Counted from the first letter of the stretch, positions 19,765 to 29,051 are shown. The stretch is DNA of 64,000 nt from Secundilactobacillus yichangensis (GCF_016861565.1 NZ_BOLK01000005.1:1-64000); one strand, 5' to 3'. Translations and numbers: made by a program. Notes: generated from the sequence alone by a model not told the origin.

Positions 19765-20703
19765 TTAATCAGTAGCGAGTTTAGCTAGTTCGTCGATTTT
19801 ATCAAAGAAGGCCTTAGCATGAACGTTGGTAACAAAAGTAATGTCACGGCCATTGTCAGTAATGAACGTGCGGCCTTCAGCCGGTGCGTGGTCGATGACA
19901 TCGCTCTTAACCGGAACTGAGTCTACCAGTTCAGGATAGTTGCTGATCAAGGTCGTTAAAACGTCCCACAGGTAGTAGGTGGAGTTAGCTTCAAAAGAAT
20001 GGACCAGTGAGTAACCCTGGCCAATGAGGTCAAGGGCGGGATAGCGTCGCTGTTTTGCCCAGCGTGTCCTAAGCTCCTTTGTCAACGGGACTTGATCGGT
20101 GCTGTCTAGCCCCACCATGGTAATTTTGATTGGTGAATCCCAGACTGCCTTAACGGCCTGTGCATCCCAGTATGCATTCCACTCCACAGTGCCATCTTGT
20201 CCTGGCTCGGCAACGTTGCCTTGACTGTTCATGGTACCGCCCATCCAGTATAGCTGCTCAATGTTGTCAGCAATAGTTGGCTCTGCGGCTAACGCGCGGG
20301 CTAGATCAGTCAATGGCCCGGTCATCACCAAAGTGACGGGGGTATCAGACTGTTTGATGGCATCTACCATGTCCAGGTGAGCTGGCTTTTTCGCTAACGG
20401 TGTTTTGGGTTCACCATGTTCGTTTAGAATAGGGAAGTCGTCAAACGAAAAAGCACTTAACCGCCATTCTTTAGGAAATTGATGCGCTGGACGGGAATTA
20501 GACTTTGCCACCGTTGCCGGTTTACGGCCCTCATGGCCAAACCGGTCGATGATCTTCCGGGAAGCGGAAGACGCGGGATCGACATAGCCGTCAGCATCGA
20601 TAACGCCGACGCCAATGAGGTTAACGTCTGGCATCTGAAGCAGCAGTAAAAGTGAAACCAAATCGTCAACGTTACCATCATGATCAAAATAAACATTATG
20701 CAT
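19765..20703 (-). CDS. Nucleoside hydrolase (IunH/RihA-like)
   Basis: A 312-residue inosine-uridine-preferring nucleoside hydrolase family protein. These enzymes cleave ribonucleosides to ribose and base with a tightly bound calcium. The N-terminal FDHDGNVDD matches the DxDxxxDD calcium site, and MTGPLTDLARAL, WMGGT and VEWNAYWDAQA follow the family. Near the C-terminus the usual His-Asp pair reads Trp-Asp (YYLWDVL), so the family's common general acid is not conserved here and substrate or mechanism may differ. ATG 20703 has GGAGGC seven bases before it; earlier in-frame codons lack a ribosome binding site. Confidence 0.85.
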   Translation of the reverse strand: MHNVYFDHDGNVDDLVSLLLLLQMPDVNLIGVGVIDADGYVDPASSASRKIIDRFGHEGRKPATVAKSNSRPAHQFPKEWRLSAFSFDDFPILNEHGEPKTPLAKKPAHLDMVDAIKQSDTPVTLVMTGPLTDLARALAAEPTIADNIEQLYWMGGTMNSQGNVAEPGQDGTVEWNAYWDAQAVKAVWDSPIKITMVGLDSTDQVPLTKELRTRWAKQRRYPALDLIGQGYSLVHSFEANSTYYLWDVLTTLISNYPELVDSVPVKSDVIDHAPAEGRTFITDNGRDITFVTNVHAKAFFDKIDELAKLATD

Positions 20704-20784
20704 GAAAAAAGCCTCCAACCATTTTGTTAAACATGGTACGTAAAAATTTTGTGTCAGTCAAGCGCGAAGAGGTGACTGGACGAA

Positions 20785-20816
20785 CAAAAACGGGCTCCCG
20801 AAAAGGAGTCCGTTTT
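20785..20816 (-). terminator. Terminator of pepO
   Basis: AAAACGGGCTCC pairs with GGAGTCCGTTTT (one G-T pair) over a 6-base loop; the T-run lies on the minus strand just after the pepO stop. Confidence 0.8.
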
Positions 20817-20828
20817 GCTGTACGTAGA

Positions 20829-22748
20829 TTACCAAATCTTAACGCGGTTTTCCGGCGCCATATACATCTTGTCACCTGGTTGAATATCAAAGGTGCTGAA
20901 GAAGTCATCCAGATTTTGAACTTGAACATTGGCCCGCAGTTTTGCTGGGGCGTGGACGTCAATGGAAAGAAGCAGTTTTTCCCGTTCCGGAGTGGCCTTT
21001 TGGCGCCAGATCTTTGCCCAGTTAAGGAAGAAGGCGTTGAGATCCACGTCCGGTTCTCCCTTAGCGGCTTCCAAAGCACAGCTGAGGCCACCGGCATCGG
21101 CAATGTTTTCGGAAACGGTGAGCTTACCGTTCACCTTTTGGCCAGCGTATGGCAGGCCATCGAATTCTTTGACCATGTTTTCGGCTAATTCGTGGAAGTG
21201 CTGATTATCAGCTTCGGTCCACCAGTTGTTGAGACTGCCGTTTTCGTCAAACAACGAACCGTTGTTATCAAAGGCGTGAGAAATTTCATGAGCAATTACA
21301 GCGCCGATACCGCCAAAGTTTTCGCTTGAAGACTGCTTGAGGCTGTAGAACGGTGCCTGCAGGATAGCAGCTGGGAAAACAATGATGTTGTAGAACGGGT
21401 GGAAGTAGGCGTTAACGGTTGAGGCGCTCATTTCCCAGCGAGTTCGGTCAACTGGCTGGTTCCAGCGTGAAAAATCGTCTTCGTTACGGATGCGCGTAAA
21501 CGTCATTAAGTTTGACAGTACGCTGCCGCCGTTGCTTGCAGGAGTGACTTTGAATTTGCTGTAAAGCGGGTCGATTTTGTCGGGGTAACCAACTTGAATT
21601 CCTAATTTATCGAGTTTCAGAATTGCTTTTTCGCGGGTAGCTTTGCCCAGCCAAGTATTGTTAGCTAAGCGTTTCTTATAAACGTTGATCATTTTGACGA
21701 CCATGTCGTGGACGTCTTGTTTAGCTGTCTCGCCAAAGTATTTGCGGCCGTAGTAATCGCCGACAACTTGGTCAAAGGTACCAGTGGCTAAATCATACGC
21801 AGACTTTTCCTGGCTGCGGGCTTCCTTACGGCCGCTCATTGCCCGGCCATAAATCGTGCTGGTCTGACGCTGTTCGTCAGTTAAGTAACTGGATAAGCCC
21901 ATTACGGTCTTAAAGAGCAGCCAGCTCTTCATCATCTGGAAGTGGTCATCGGTCAGCAAATCACCTAAGGCATCGAAGTAGTCCGGTTCAGTAGTAATGA
22001 TTTTTTCCGGTGTGCCATGAAGCAGGCTGGTAATCGCTGTTCTCAGGTCTAATTTATCGGTACTATCAGCGATTTGGTCAAGTGAGCGGGGATTATACAT
22101 TTTACTGTAATCAGCGCTCTCCTCGGCTGATTTTACGTGCGGTGCGATCAGTTTATCAAAGGCCGTGGCTTTTTCAATGATCGATTGTGTTTCGGCCTCT
22201 TTATAGCCTGCTAGTTTGAACAACTGAGCCATCATTTTTTCAAGGACTGGCAGCAACTGTTTTGCGGCTTGGTTATCTTTCTCGTAGTAGGTTTTATCCG
22301 GCAGGAATAGTCGGGGACCGCTAGCGAATAAAGCGTATTTGGTAGAATCTTTCATATCAGAGTCGATATCCAGTGAAAATGGGGTCGGCAGACCGGTTAA
22401 GATCCAGTCAGCTAACTGGTCACTGAGGTCCTGATAGCTGTTCAGCGCTTCGATTCGATCGAGGTAGGGCTTTAAAGGCGCGCTGCCGTCCTTGTCCCGT
22501 TTATCAAAGTCACTGACCAGTTCATAAAATTGCTTGAATTCGTTCATTTCATCGTTTTCAGGCTTTAATTTACCGGCTAATAAATCTTTGAAGTCGGCCA
22601 TTAGCGTTTTTTCAATACCATCCGACAAGTCGGTAAAGCCGCCCGTCGTTGAATGGTCACCGGGGATCGTGGCTGTTTTGAGCCATTCGCCGTTTACGGC
22701 GTCGTATAAATCAGTTTTGATTAAACTATGATCAATTTTATCTGCCAT
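20829..22748 (-). CDS. pepO: M13-family endopeptidase PepO
   Basis: A 639-residue neprilysin-like zinc endopeptidase. Lactic acid bacterial PepO degrades oligopeptides, typically from casein, in the cytosol; no signal peptide is seen here. The zinc motif HEISH (about residues 486-490) and the third-ligand motif ENIADAGGL (about 538-546) are intact, as is the NAYFHPFYNIIVFPA substrate-binding stretch. The N-terminal domain and length match the family. TGGAGG precedes the ATG. Single-gene unit with its own terminator. Confidence 0.96.
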   Translation of the reverse strand: MADKIDHSLIKTDLYDAVNGEWLKTATIPGDHSTTGGFTDLSDGIEKTLMADFKDLLAGKLKPENDEMNEFKQFYELVSDFDKRDKDGSAPLKPYLDRIEALNSYQDLSDQLADWILTGLPTPFSLDIDSDMKDSTKYALFASGPRLFLPDKTYYEKDNQAAKQLLPVLEKMMAQLFKLAGYKEAETQSIIEKATAFDKLIAPHVKSAEESADYSKMYNPRSLDQIADSTDKLDLRTAITSLLHGTPEKIITTEPDYFDALGDLLTDDHFQMMKSWLLFKTVMGLSSYLTDEQRQTSTIYGRAMSGRKEARSQEKSAYDLATGTFDQVVGDYYGRKYFGETAKQDVHDMVVKMINVYKKRLANNTWLGKATREKAILKLDKLGIQVGYPDKIDPLYSKFKVTPASNGGSVLSNLMTFTRIRNEDDFSRWNQPVDRTRWEMSASTVNAYFHPFYNIIVFPAAILQAPFYSLKQSSSENFGGIGAVIAHEISHAFDNNGSLFDENGSLNNWWTEADNQHFHELAENMVKEFDGLPYAGQKVNGKLTVSENIADAGGLSCALEAAKGEPDVDLNAFFLNWAKIWRQKATPEREKLLLSIDVHAPAKLRANVQVQNLDDFFSTFDIQPGDKMYMAPENRVKIW

Positions 22749-22821
22749 TTGATAACCTCCATCTTGTTTGTAGACTGCTTTTATTATACACTACCAGTTT
22801 AGCTTTCATACAGTTCTGGAT

Positions 22822-22876
22822 ACAAAAAAGGCGCTGCCAGAGTAGTTGCTTACTCTGACAATCGCCGAATTCGCAC
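22822..22876 (-). terminator. Second hairpin terminator downstream of the 22982 gene
   Basis: CAGAGTA and TACTCTG form an inner stem, GGCG and CGCC an outer one, with a T-run on the minus strand. It lies about 60 bases beyond another terminator. Confidence 0.6.
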
Positions 22877-22920
22877 ACCGTTTAGTTCCCTAAACTGAAT
22901 GATGAGCTGTTTGACATGAA

Positions 22921-22966
22921 TTAAAAAGTCAGTGCTGCTGATGACAAAACGTCAGCTGACTTTCGG
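22921..22966 (-). terminator. Terminator of the small 22982 gene
   Basis: AAAGTCAG/CTGACTTT with an inner TGAC/GTCA stem, followed on the minus strand by TTTTTAATT, starting 15 bases after the stop. Confidence 0.7.
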
Positions 22967-22981
22967 AAAGTTAATTCCGGT

Positions 22982-23206
22982 TTAAATCTTCCACCAATTT
23001 TTCTCGATGACCGTGACGTCGTTTAATTCGTCCAGTTCAAACCGTTCGATGTCACCGTTATGGGTTAAGTAAAAAACACCGTGGCTTGGGGAAGTGTTGA
23101 CCATTCCCGTGACAGCTTGGGATCGGCTTAACGTCAGCTTAATAACCCAGTTGTGATGGTAGGCTTCCGTGATAGTTGATGATAAATCTTTTGTCGTCTC
23201 TTGCAT
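22982..23206 (-). CDS. Small hypothetical protein, Sm-like/YolD-like pattern
   Basis: A 74-residue acidic protein of unknown function. After a short helix-like N-terminus it alternates strands (WVIKLTLS, AVTGMVNT, GVFYLTHN, IERFELDELNDVTVIE) in a pattern like an Sm-like barrel or YolD-like domain, and like a single unit of the repeated protein at 51491; that similarity is by eye only. The ATG at 23206 is preceded by GGGGGG; the longer frame has no such signal. Monocistronic. Confidence 0.6.
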   Translation of the reverse strand: MQETTKDLSSTITEAYHHNWVIKLTLSRSQAVTGMVNTSPSHGVFYLTHNGDIERFELDELNDVTVIEKNWWKI

Positions 23207-23394
23207 TGATATCCCCCCGATTTGAAAACTCAAGCTCCATTATAGGGAGCCAAAATTTGGAATTCAATCTTGACATTTCGGAGAGGTGAAGTGACGTACT
23301 GTTACGTTGCGTTTTACAAACAGAAAAAATTTTTGACCAGATTTTCATGAAATTTAATGTGAAATTTTGTTCAATATTTTAGTTCGAATTTTAA

Positions 23395-23408
23395 CGTTAG
23401 CGCTTTCA
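23395..23408. promoter_or_regulatory. cre site upstream of uspA
   Basis: On the minus strand TGAAAGCGCTAACG matches the cre consensus at 13 of 14 positions. It is about 45 bases before the uspA start, within the likely promoter, which suggests CcpA control. Confidence 0.6.
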
Positions 23409-23452
23409 AATGTGGTAGCATAAAGGATAAATAATGAGTGGAGGTGTCAGTC

Positions 23453-23881
23453 ATGTTTGAGAAAATTTTGGTACCAGTGGACGGCAGTGAAAATGCTTAC
23501 CGGGCACTTGATGCTGCGGTTGATATTGCTAAGCACTATGATTCGAAGATCACCGTTGTTTCGGTGGCCAATGATCAGAGCTATACCCAGTATGGGGCAA
23601 TTTTTGGCGACGACATTATGGCACATATGAAAGAACAGGCTGAGGAAACCTTGAAGGCAGCAAAGGCACGTGCTAAGGATGCTGGCGTAGATGTCGAAAC
23701 GGAATTTGAGGTTGGAATTCCCAAGCAGGCGATCTCAGAAACGTTACCAGACTTGCTTGATACCACGCTGACCGTGATCGGTAAGTCCGGTGTTCACGGT
23801 CTGAACCGAGCAATTATGGGTTCAACTACGGGGTATGTTGTTCGTCGATCCATCACACCGGTACTAGTTGTTGGTGACTAA
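23453..23881 (+). CDS. Universal stress protein, UspA family
   Basis: A 142-residue single-domain universal stress protein. It starts MFEKILVPVDGSENAYRALD and has the C-terminal ATP-binding motif GKSGVHGLNRAIMGSTTGYVVR with the GxxGxxxxxxxGS pattern, so it is probably the nucleotide-binding class. ATG 23453 follows GTGGAGG. A cre site and a separate terminator suggest independent regulation by carbon source. Confidence 0.92.
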   Translation: MFEKILVPVDGSENAYRALDAAVDIAKHYDSKITVVSVANDQSYTQYGAIFGDDIMAHMKEQAEETLKAAKARAKDAGVDVETEFEVGIPKQAISETLPDLLDTTLTVIGKSGVHGLNRAIMGSTTGYVVRRSITPVLVVGD

Positions 23882-23908
23882 TTCAGAAACGGCAAACAAA
23901 ATTTTTAG

Positions 23909-23953
23909 ATGCGTACTTTTTGGCTGTTGATCAGTGGGAAGGTACGCTTTTTG
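23909..23953 (+). terminator. Terminator of uspA
   Basis: GCGTAC and GTACGC with a T-run after the second arm; the loop is long (about 25 bases). Confidence 0.55.
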
Positions 23954-24044
23954 AATACGGAGAAATAGTAAGTGTTTATTCCTCAAAATTGACGGCACTC
24001 ATGGTAAACTGACGGTAATTTCAACACGTGGGGGTGTGTAAGCA

Positions 24045-25781
24045 ATGCTGCACACGTTATTAAAATCGGTGCGTGAATACCGCATTCAAACCATTATTTC
24101 ACCGTTGATCGTGGTGTCCGAGTCAGCGATTGAAACGCTGATCCCATTTTTGATGGCTGCCATTATTGATCGGGGGATTCGTCCCGGCAATCTGTCAGTC
24201 GTTGTTCGAGTCGGGGTATTGCTATTATTGATGTCATTACTTTCACTCACGTTAGGTGCTAGCGCCAGCTGGTTTTCAAGTCAGGCAGCTGCTGGTTTTG
24301 CCAAGAATCTTCGGCACGATATTTTTAGTCAGATCCAGACCTTTTCCTTCCAGAATTTGGATCACTTTGCCACGTCCAGTTTAGTGACCCGGTTAACCAC
24401 TGATATCACCAATATTCAAACGGCCTATCAGATGTTGATCCGGGTGGCTGTCCGGGCGCCTTCCATGCTGTTATTTTCAATTATTATGGCGTTTCTTGTG
24501 AGCAAACAGGCTGGCTGGCTGTTCGTTTGCGTGGTACCGGTACTGGCAATTGGGCTGTTCTGGATTGTCAAAAAGTCGCGGCCGTTATTCCGACAAGTAT
24601 TTCGTCAATACGATAAGTTAAACCGGGTTGTTAGGGAAAACTTACGCGGTATTCGAGTCGTAAAAACGTATGGGCAACAGGGTGCTGAAATCAGTAAGTT
24701 TCGCCAAGCGGCTAAAGAAATCGCCCAAGTCTTTTCTAAAGCCCAACGGATTGTTGCCTTTAACATGCCGCTCATGCAGTTTGTTATCAGCACAACCATG
24801 TTGCTGCTGTCGTGGCTGGGCGCGAAGTTAATTGTTGGCAAGGCGTTGGAGATCGGCCAGTTCGTCAGCTTATTTACTTATAGTATTTCAATTCTGTACA
24901 GTTTGAATATGCTAGCAATGATTTTTTCCCAGTTATCAGTATCGCAGGCTTCGGCAGAGCGGGCAGTAGAGGTGCTAGAAACAGCACCAGACATTGTGGC
25001 CTTGGCAGACGCAAAAACCGAGGTGCTAGATGGCAGTATTGACTTTGAACACGTGACCTTCAGCTATCCGGGGACGGATGATGATCAGTTAAGTGATGTG
25101 AGTTTGCACGTTAATAGTGGTGCAGTGGTGGGGATCATCGGCGAAACCGGAACGTCCAAAACTACCCTGGTATCACTGATTCCACGTCTGTATGACGTTT
25201 CCAGCGGCGTGGTTCGGGTGGGCGGTCAAAACGTTCGTCAATACGATTTGAAAACGTTGCGCGATCAGGTTGCCATGGTGCTGCAAAATACCATCCTATT
25301 CTCTGGTACCATTCGAGAAAACTTAAAATGGGGCAATCCGGATGCCACGGATGAACAGCTGAATCAAGTGCTGGAGCAGGCGCAAGCTAAAGGCTTTGTG
25401 GATAGCTTACCTGATGGATTAGATACCAAAATCGAACAAACTGGTCAAAACGTATCAGGCGGACAGCGGCAACGGCTGACCATTGCCCGAGCCTTATTGA
25501 AGCAACCGAAGATTTTGATTCTGGATAATGCCACTAGTGCCACTGATACTCAGACCGAAGCCCGGATCAGACAAGCCCTTAAACGTGATTTGCCTAACGT
25601 GACCAAGCTGATGATCACACAGCGGGTGGGCAGTATCATTGACGCTGATCAGATTATCATTATGAAACGCGGTGGAATTGAAGCAATTGGCACTCACGCG
25701 GAATTAATAGCATCTAATCAATGGTATCGCCAGCTCTATCAGGCACAGCAGAAGCAGACCGGGGGTGACATCCATGAATAA
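24045..25781 (+). CDS. ABC exporter half-transporter with degenerate ATP site (LmrC/BmrC-like)
   Basis: A 578-residue half-transporter: six membrane segments (about residues 15-300) fused to an ATPase domain. Walker A reads GETGTSKT (G replaced by S before the Lys) and the residue after the Walker B Asp is Asn (ILDNATSATD) rather than the catalytic Glu, so its site cannot hydrolyse ATP well; the signature NVSGGQRQR is normal. This is the pattern of the non-catalytic partner in heterodimeric multidrug exporters such as LmrCD and BmrCD. The 3' end overlaps the next gene by 8 bases. Confidence 0.9.
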   Translation: MLHTLLKSVREYRIQTIISPLIVVSESAIETLIPFLMAAIIDRGIRPGNLSVVVRVGVLLLLMSLLSLTLGASASWFSSQAAAGFAKNLRHDIFSQIQTFSFQNLDHFATSSLVTRLTTDITNIQTAYQMLIRVAVRAPSMLLFSIIMAFLVSKQAGWLFVCVVPVLAIGLFWIVKKSRPLFRQVFRQYDKLNRVVRENLRGIRVVKTYGQQGAEISKFRQAAKEIAQVFSKAQRIVAFNMPLMQFVISTTMLLLSWLGAKLIVGKALEIGQFVSLFTYSISILYSLNMLAMIFSQLSVSQASAERAVEVLETAPDIVALADAKTEVLDGSIDFEHVTFSYPGTDDDQLSDVSLHVNSGAVVGIIGETGTSKTTLVSLIPRLYDVSSGVVRVGGQNVRQYDLKTLRDQVAMVLQNTILFSGTIRENLKWGNPDATDEQLNQVLEQAQAKGFVDSLPDGLDTKIEQTGQNVSGGQRQRLTIARALLKQPKILILDNATSATDTQTEARIRQALKRDLPNVTKLMITQRVGSIIDADQIIIMKRGGIEAIGTHAELIASNQWYRQLYQAQQKQTGGDIHE

Positions 25782-27576
25782 ACGAAGTAAGACACTCTGG
25801 CGCTTGTTACGTCTGCTTGTGAGTGATTATAAGGGTTGGCTAGGTATCAGCCTGATAGCCATCATTTTAAGCGCTTTATCGGGGGTGGCGGGATCGCTGT
25901 TCATCCAGCGGCTGATCGACCGCTACATCATGCCGCTGACCCGTGCGACTAATCCGGACTTTAAACCGTTGTTATATGCGATTGGTGTGATGGCCGTCAT
26001 TTTCTACGTTGGCGTGATTGCCACTGTGATCTACTCCCAAATCATGGCGGTGATCGGTCAGCGGATTCAAGAGTCCATTCGAGACCAGATGTTTGAAAAA
26101 ATGCAGACGCTACCGCTGCGTTACTTTGATCAAAATGACTATGGAAACGTGATGAGTCGGTACACCAACGATGTAGATACTCTGATGCAGCTGATCACGC
26201 AAAGTTTTCCCCAGTTTGTGGTGGCGCTTTTTAACGTTACCTTTGCGCTGGCCGCTATGCTGATTTTGAGCCCGGTGCTGACGCTGGTATCGCTGGCAAT
26301 ATTTGCGACCAGTATCGTCATTGTTCGCTGGCTGACGCACCACAGCGCCAAGTATTTCCGAGCCCAGCAGGCTTCTCTGGGACAACTGGACGCCTTCGTG
26401 GAAGAAATGCTGAATGGCGAACGGGTCATTAAAGTGTTCTCCCACGAAAAGCAGGTACAGTCAGAGTTTGAGACATACAACGAAGCATTGCGCAATGACG
26501 CTCGGTACGCTAACGGGTTTGCCACTATGCTGTTTCCAATTATGGGTAACATGGGTAACCTGCTGTACGTCTTAATTGCGGTGTTAGGCGGCGGCTTAGC
26601 GATCATGCACCCAACACTGATTACGCTTGGGACGATTGCTGCGTTTTTACAGCTTAGCCGCTCTTTCAGTCAGCCAATCGCACAAATTTCGCAGCAGTTA
26701 AATTCAATCGTGCAGGCCATGGCGGGTGCCGGTCGGATTTTTCAGCTGCTGGATGAAGAGCCAGAAGATGACCAGGGGACAATGACTTTGGTCAGGCAGG
26801 GTGAAAGCTGGTTCTGGCAGCCGGGTGATTCTTCACAGCCACAGGTCCCAGTGAAAGGGGACATTACCTTTTCTCACGTGAATTTTACTTACCCGCAGTC
26901 CAACGCAGGGTTGCATGATTTGACGTTTGAAGCTAAAGCGGGCGCAAAAATCGCCCTAGTCGGTGAGACCGGGGCGGGAAAAACAACCACGACGAATATG
27001 CTGAATCGGTTTTACGATATTGATAGTGGTCTAATTATGTATGATGGTGTGGATATTACAACGATTAAGAAGGCGGATCTGCGCCGGGCACTGGCAATCG
27101 TTTTGCAGGATACACATTTATTTACCGGCACCATCCGAGATAACATTCGGTACGGTGCTCCCGAAGCTGATGATTCTGCGGTCATTGCCGCGGCTCAGCT
27201 GGCACGGGCGGATGTCTTCATTAAAGAGTTACCGGCGAAATATGACACGGAAATTTCCGGTGATGGTGAAGAACTGTCGTCTGGTCAGCGCCAGATGCTA
27301 TCCATTGCGCGGGCAGCCATCGTCGACCCGCCAGTTATGATCTTGGATGAGGCTACTTCAAACATCGACACGCGAACGGAACGGTTAGTTCAGGCCGGCA
27401 TGGATAATTTGATGGCCAATCGGACGACCTTTGTCATCGCCCACCGGCTATCTACGGTGTTTAATGCCGATTTAATTTTGGTAATCGACAACGGTCGGAT
27501 TATTGAACGGGGGACCCACGAGGAGTTGCTGCGGCTTCATGGCCGATACTATGAACTTTACCAAGGCTTAGCATAG
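25774..27576 (+). CDS. ABC exporter half-transporter, catalytic partner (LmrD/BmrD-like)
   Basis: A 600-residue partner with six membrane segments and an ATPase domain. Walker A GETGAGKT and Walker B MILDEATSNID are canonical, with Glu present, while the signature is ELSSGQRQM instead of LSGGQ; together with its neighbour it would form one active and one degenerate site. The ATG 25774 lies inside the upstream gene after GGGGGTGA. The stop codon TAG sits exactly at the edge of the IS605-type element, whose terminal G may supply its last base, so the original C-terminus may have been slightly longer. Confidence 0.9.
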   Translation: MNKRSKTLWRLLRLLVSDYKGWLGISLIAIILSALSGVAGSLFIQRLIDRYIMPLTRATNPDFKPLLYAIGVMAVIFYVGVIATVIYSQIMAVIGQRIQESIRDQMFEKMQTLPLRYFDQNDYGNVMSRYTNDVDTLMQLITQSFPQFVVALFNVTFALAAMLILSPVLTLVSLAIFATSIVIVRWLTHHSAKYFRAQQASLGQLDAFVEEMLNGERVIKVFSHEKQVQSEFETYNEALRNDARYANGFATMLFPIMGNMGNLLYVLIAVLGGGLAIMHPTLITLGTIAAFLQLSRSFSQPIAQISQQLNSIVQAMAGAGRIFQLLDEEPEDDQGTMTLVRQGESWFWQPGDSSQPQVPVKGDITFSHVNFTYPQSNAGLHDLTFEAKAGAKIALVGETGAGKTTTTNMLNRFYDIDSGLIMYDGVDITTIKKADLRRALAIVLQDTHLFTGTIRDNIRYGAPEADDSAVIAAAQLARADVFIKELPAKYDTEISGDGEELSSGQRQMLSIARAAIVDPPVMILDEATSNIDTRTERLVQAGMDNLMANRTTFVIAHRLSTVFNADLILVIDNGRIIERGTHEELLRLHGRYYELYQGLA

Positions 27577-28900
27577 TGAACTACTCGTCACTAAGGTAAC
27601 GGGCTTCTAGGAACACTGCTGACTTACACCTCATTCGTTGAATGACGTGCAGAGGTTACGGCTATTGACTAAGGGCTGTTCCAGCCCAGTTGGTCATTTA
27701 TTATGCTGTTGCTTTTAGAATATTCATCGCGGCATTGATATCGCGATCATGATTGCTGCCACAATTAGGACAGATCCACTGGCGAATGTCCAAGGTGTGT
27801 TTGCCGTCATCATAGCCACAACTGGAACAGAGCTGGGAAGTTTTGCGCGGGTTAACAGTGACCAACTGTTTACCATACCATGTACACTTATATTCCAGCA
27901 TGACACGAAGTTTCCGCCATGACTGGTTAGCAATTGCTCGGGCGAGCTTATGATTTTTCATTAGATTTTTGGCTTTCAAATCTTCAATCTTAATCATGTC
28001 ATATTGTTCAACCAGTTCTTTAGTAACGTTATGCAGAATGTTATCCCGTTGATTGGCAATCTTTTCGTTATATTTAGCGACCATGTGTTTAGCTTTCTGA
28101 TAATTTTTAAAGTCGGTCAGCTCGCGTGGCTCAATTACTTTATTGTGATGATCCCAGGCAATCGCTGCTTGGGCTTGCTGACGACGTCTCGCTAGACGTT
28201 TTTCCCAGTAATGTTTTCTTTTACTGAGCCGTTTATCAAATCTGATGGTGGGGTATTTGACCCCATCGGAAGTGATCATAAGGTCAGCAACACCCAGATC
28301 AATTCCAATGACCCTACCAGTGCGGTTTAATGGCTCAATATCAGTATCAACCAGAATAACGGCGTAGAACTTGCCAGTAGCAGAGCGTCGAATCGTGACA
28401 TTCTTAATCTTGCCAATTGGTTGTCGTCCAGCTTTAAATCTCAGACATCCCAGCTTGGGCAACTTAAGGTGATGCTGATCAACCAATTGGATATTGTGAT
28501 TAACCGCATTACATTGATAACTCTGTTTGGGAAACTTACGAGATTTGAACTTCGGAAACCCGCGATATTCCTTAAACAATTTTTGATAAGCATGATGTAA
28601 GTCACGACTCACATGTAGCAATGAAGTCGATTCCGCTGCTTTAAGAAACGGGTATTCCTTTTTCAAACACTTAATGAGGTAGTTCATGCCAAACTCGTTA
28701 ACGTAACTGCCACCGTTAGCATGGCGCTGCTTCTGCATATCAAGCAACTGATTCCAAACGAAACGGCAGTAACCATCTTCTCTCGCTGTTTAAGCGTGGG
28801 ATAGATACGGGTTTTAATGGCTTTTAGCGTCATCACGGTAACGTCCTTTGATTTTATTGTTAGCAAACGTACGTTCCCATTATACAATATTCCCAAAGTA
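27577..28900 (-). mobile_element. IS200/IS605-group element carrying only tnpB
   Basis: The element consists of a tnpB-type gene with a structured right end at about 27577-27700. On the minus strand that end reads through a CTAGAAGCCCG...GTAGTTCAC segment, typical of IS605-group right ends in lactobacilli, and abuts the ABC-exporter stop codon. No tnpA is present, so mobility would need a helper. The left end lies between the tnpB start and the terminator at 28975; the 28900 limit is approximate. In active elements the right end plus the tnpB 3' region encode the guide RNA (omega RNA), whose guide is copied from the adjacent flank. Confidence 0.7.
27701..28833 (-). pseudogene. tnpB: tnpB, RNA-guided nuclease-type, frameshifted near the 5' end
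   Basis: The downstream frame (28747-27701) holds nearly the whole TnpB: RuvC-I IGIDLGVADL, RuvC-II IKIEDLKAKN, the CSSCGYDD...CPNCGSNHDRD zinc finger and the third RuvC Asp in HDRDINAAMNIL. The natural start MTLKAIKTRIYPTLKQREKM is at 28833, with AAAGGA upstream, but about 22 codons later the frame shifts; family members normally have about five more residues here (an FGNNR-like stretch), so a deletion of about 14 bases is the simplest reading. Without the first strand of the fold, activity is doubtful unless translation restarts internally. Confidence 0.8.
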
Positions 28901-28974
28901 TTACCAACAAATAATGCAATAAAAGGGCAATTCAGCACGTCCTTAAAAGTACGTGTTTCCTTGCCTGAAATTAA

Positions 28975-29024
28975 AAAAGCCTCATTTAAGTGACCATGCA
29001 TAGCCGCTTAAATGAGACTTTTTT
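28975..29024. terminator. Bidirectional terminator after the 40-residue gene
   Basis: AAAAAAG/CTTTTTT with CTCATTTAAG/CTTAAATGAG arms around a 15-base loop. Confidence 0.8.
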
Positions 29025-29051
29025 ACTCGCAATGCTTGCAAACAACAAGAA

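Noticed and set aside
20724-21188. Open frame on the plus strand over pepO
   Set aside because: It lies opposite the conserved pepO sequence, has no ribosome binding site and codes for no known pattern.
22880-22966. 11-codon frame between the tandem terminators
   Set aside because: No ribosome binding site and too short to support as a gene.
27041-27340. Open frame in another phase inside the ABC exporter gene
   Set aside because: It overlaps the canonical ATPase motifs in a different frame, so it is a shadow.
28684-29001. A separate gene upstream of tnpB
   Set aside because: Its second half starts like the TnpB N-terminus, so it is the other half of the frameshifted tnpB, not an independent protein.
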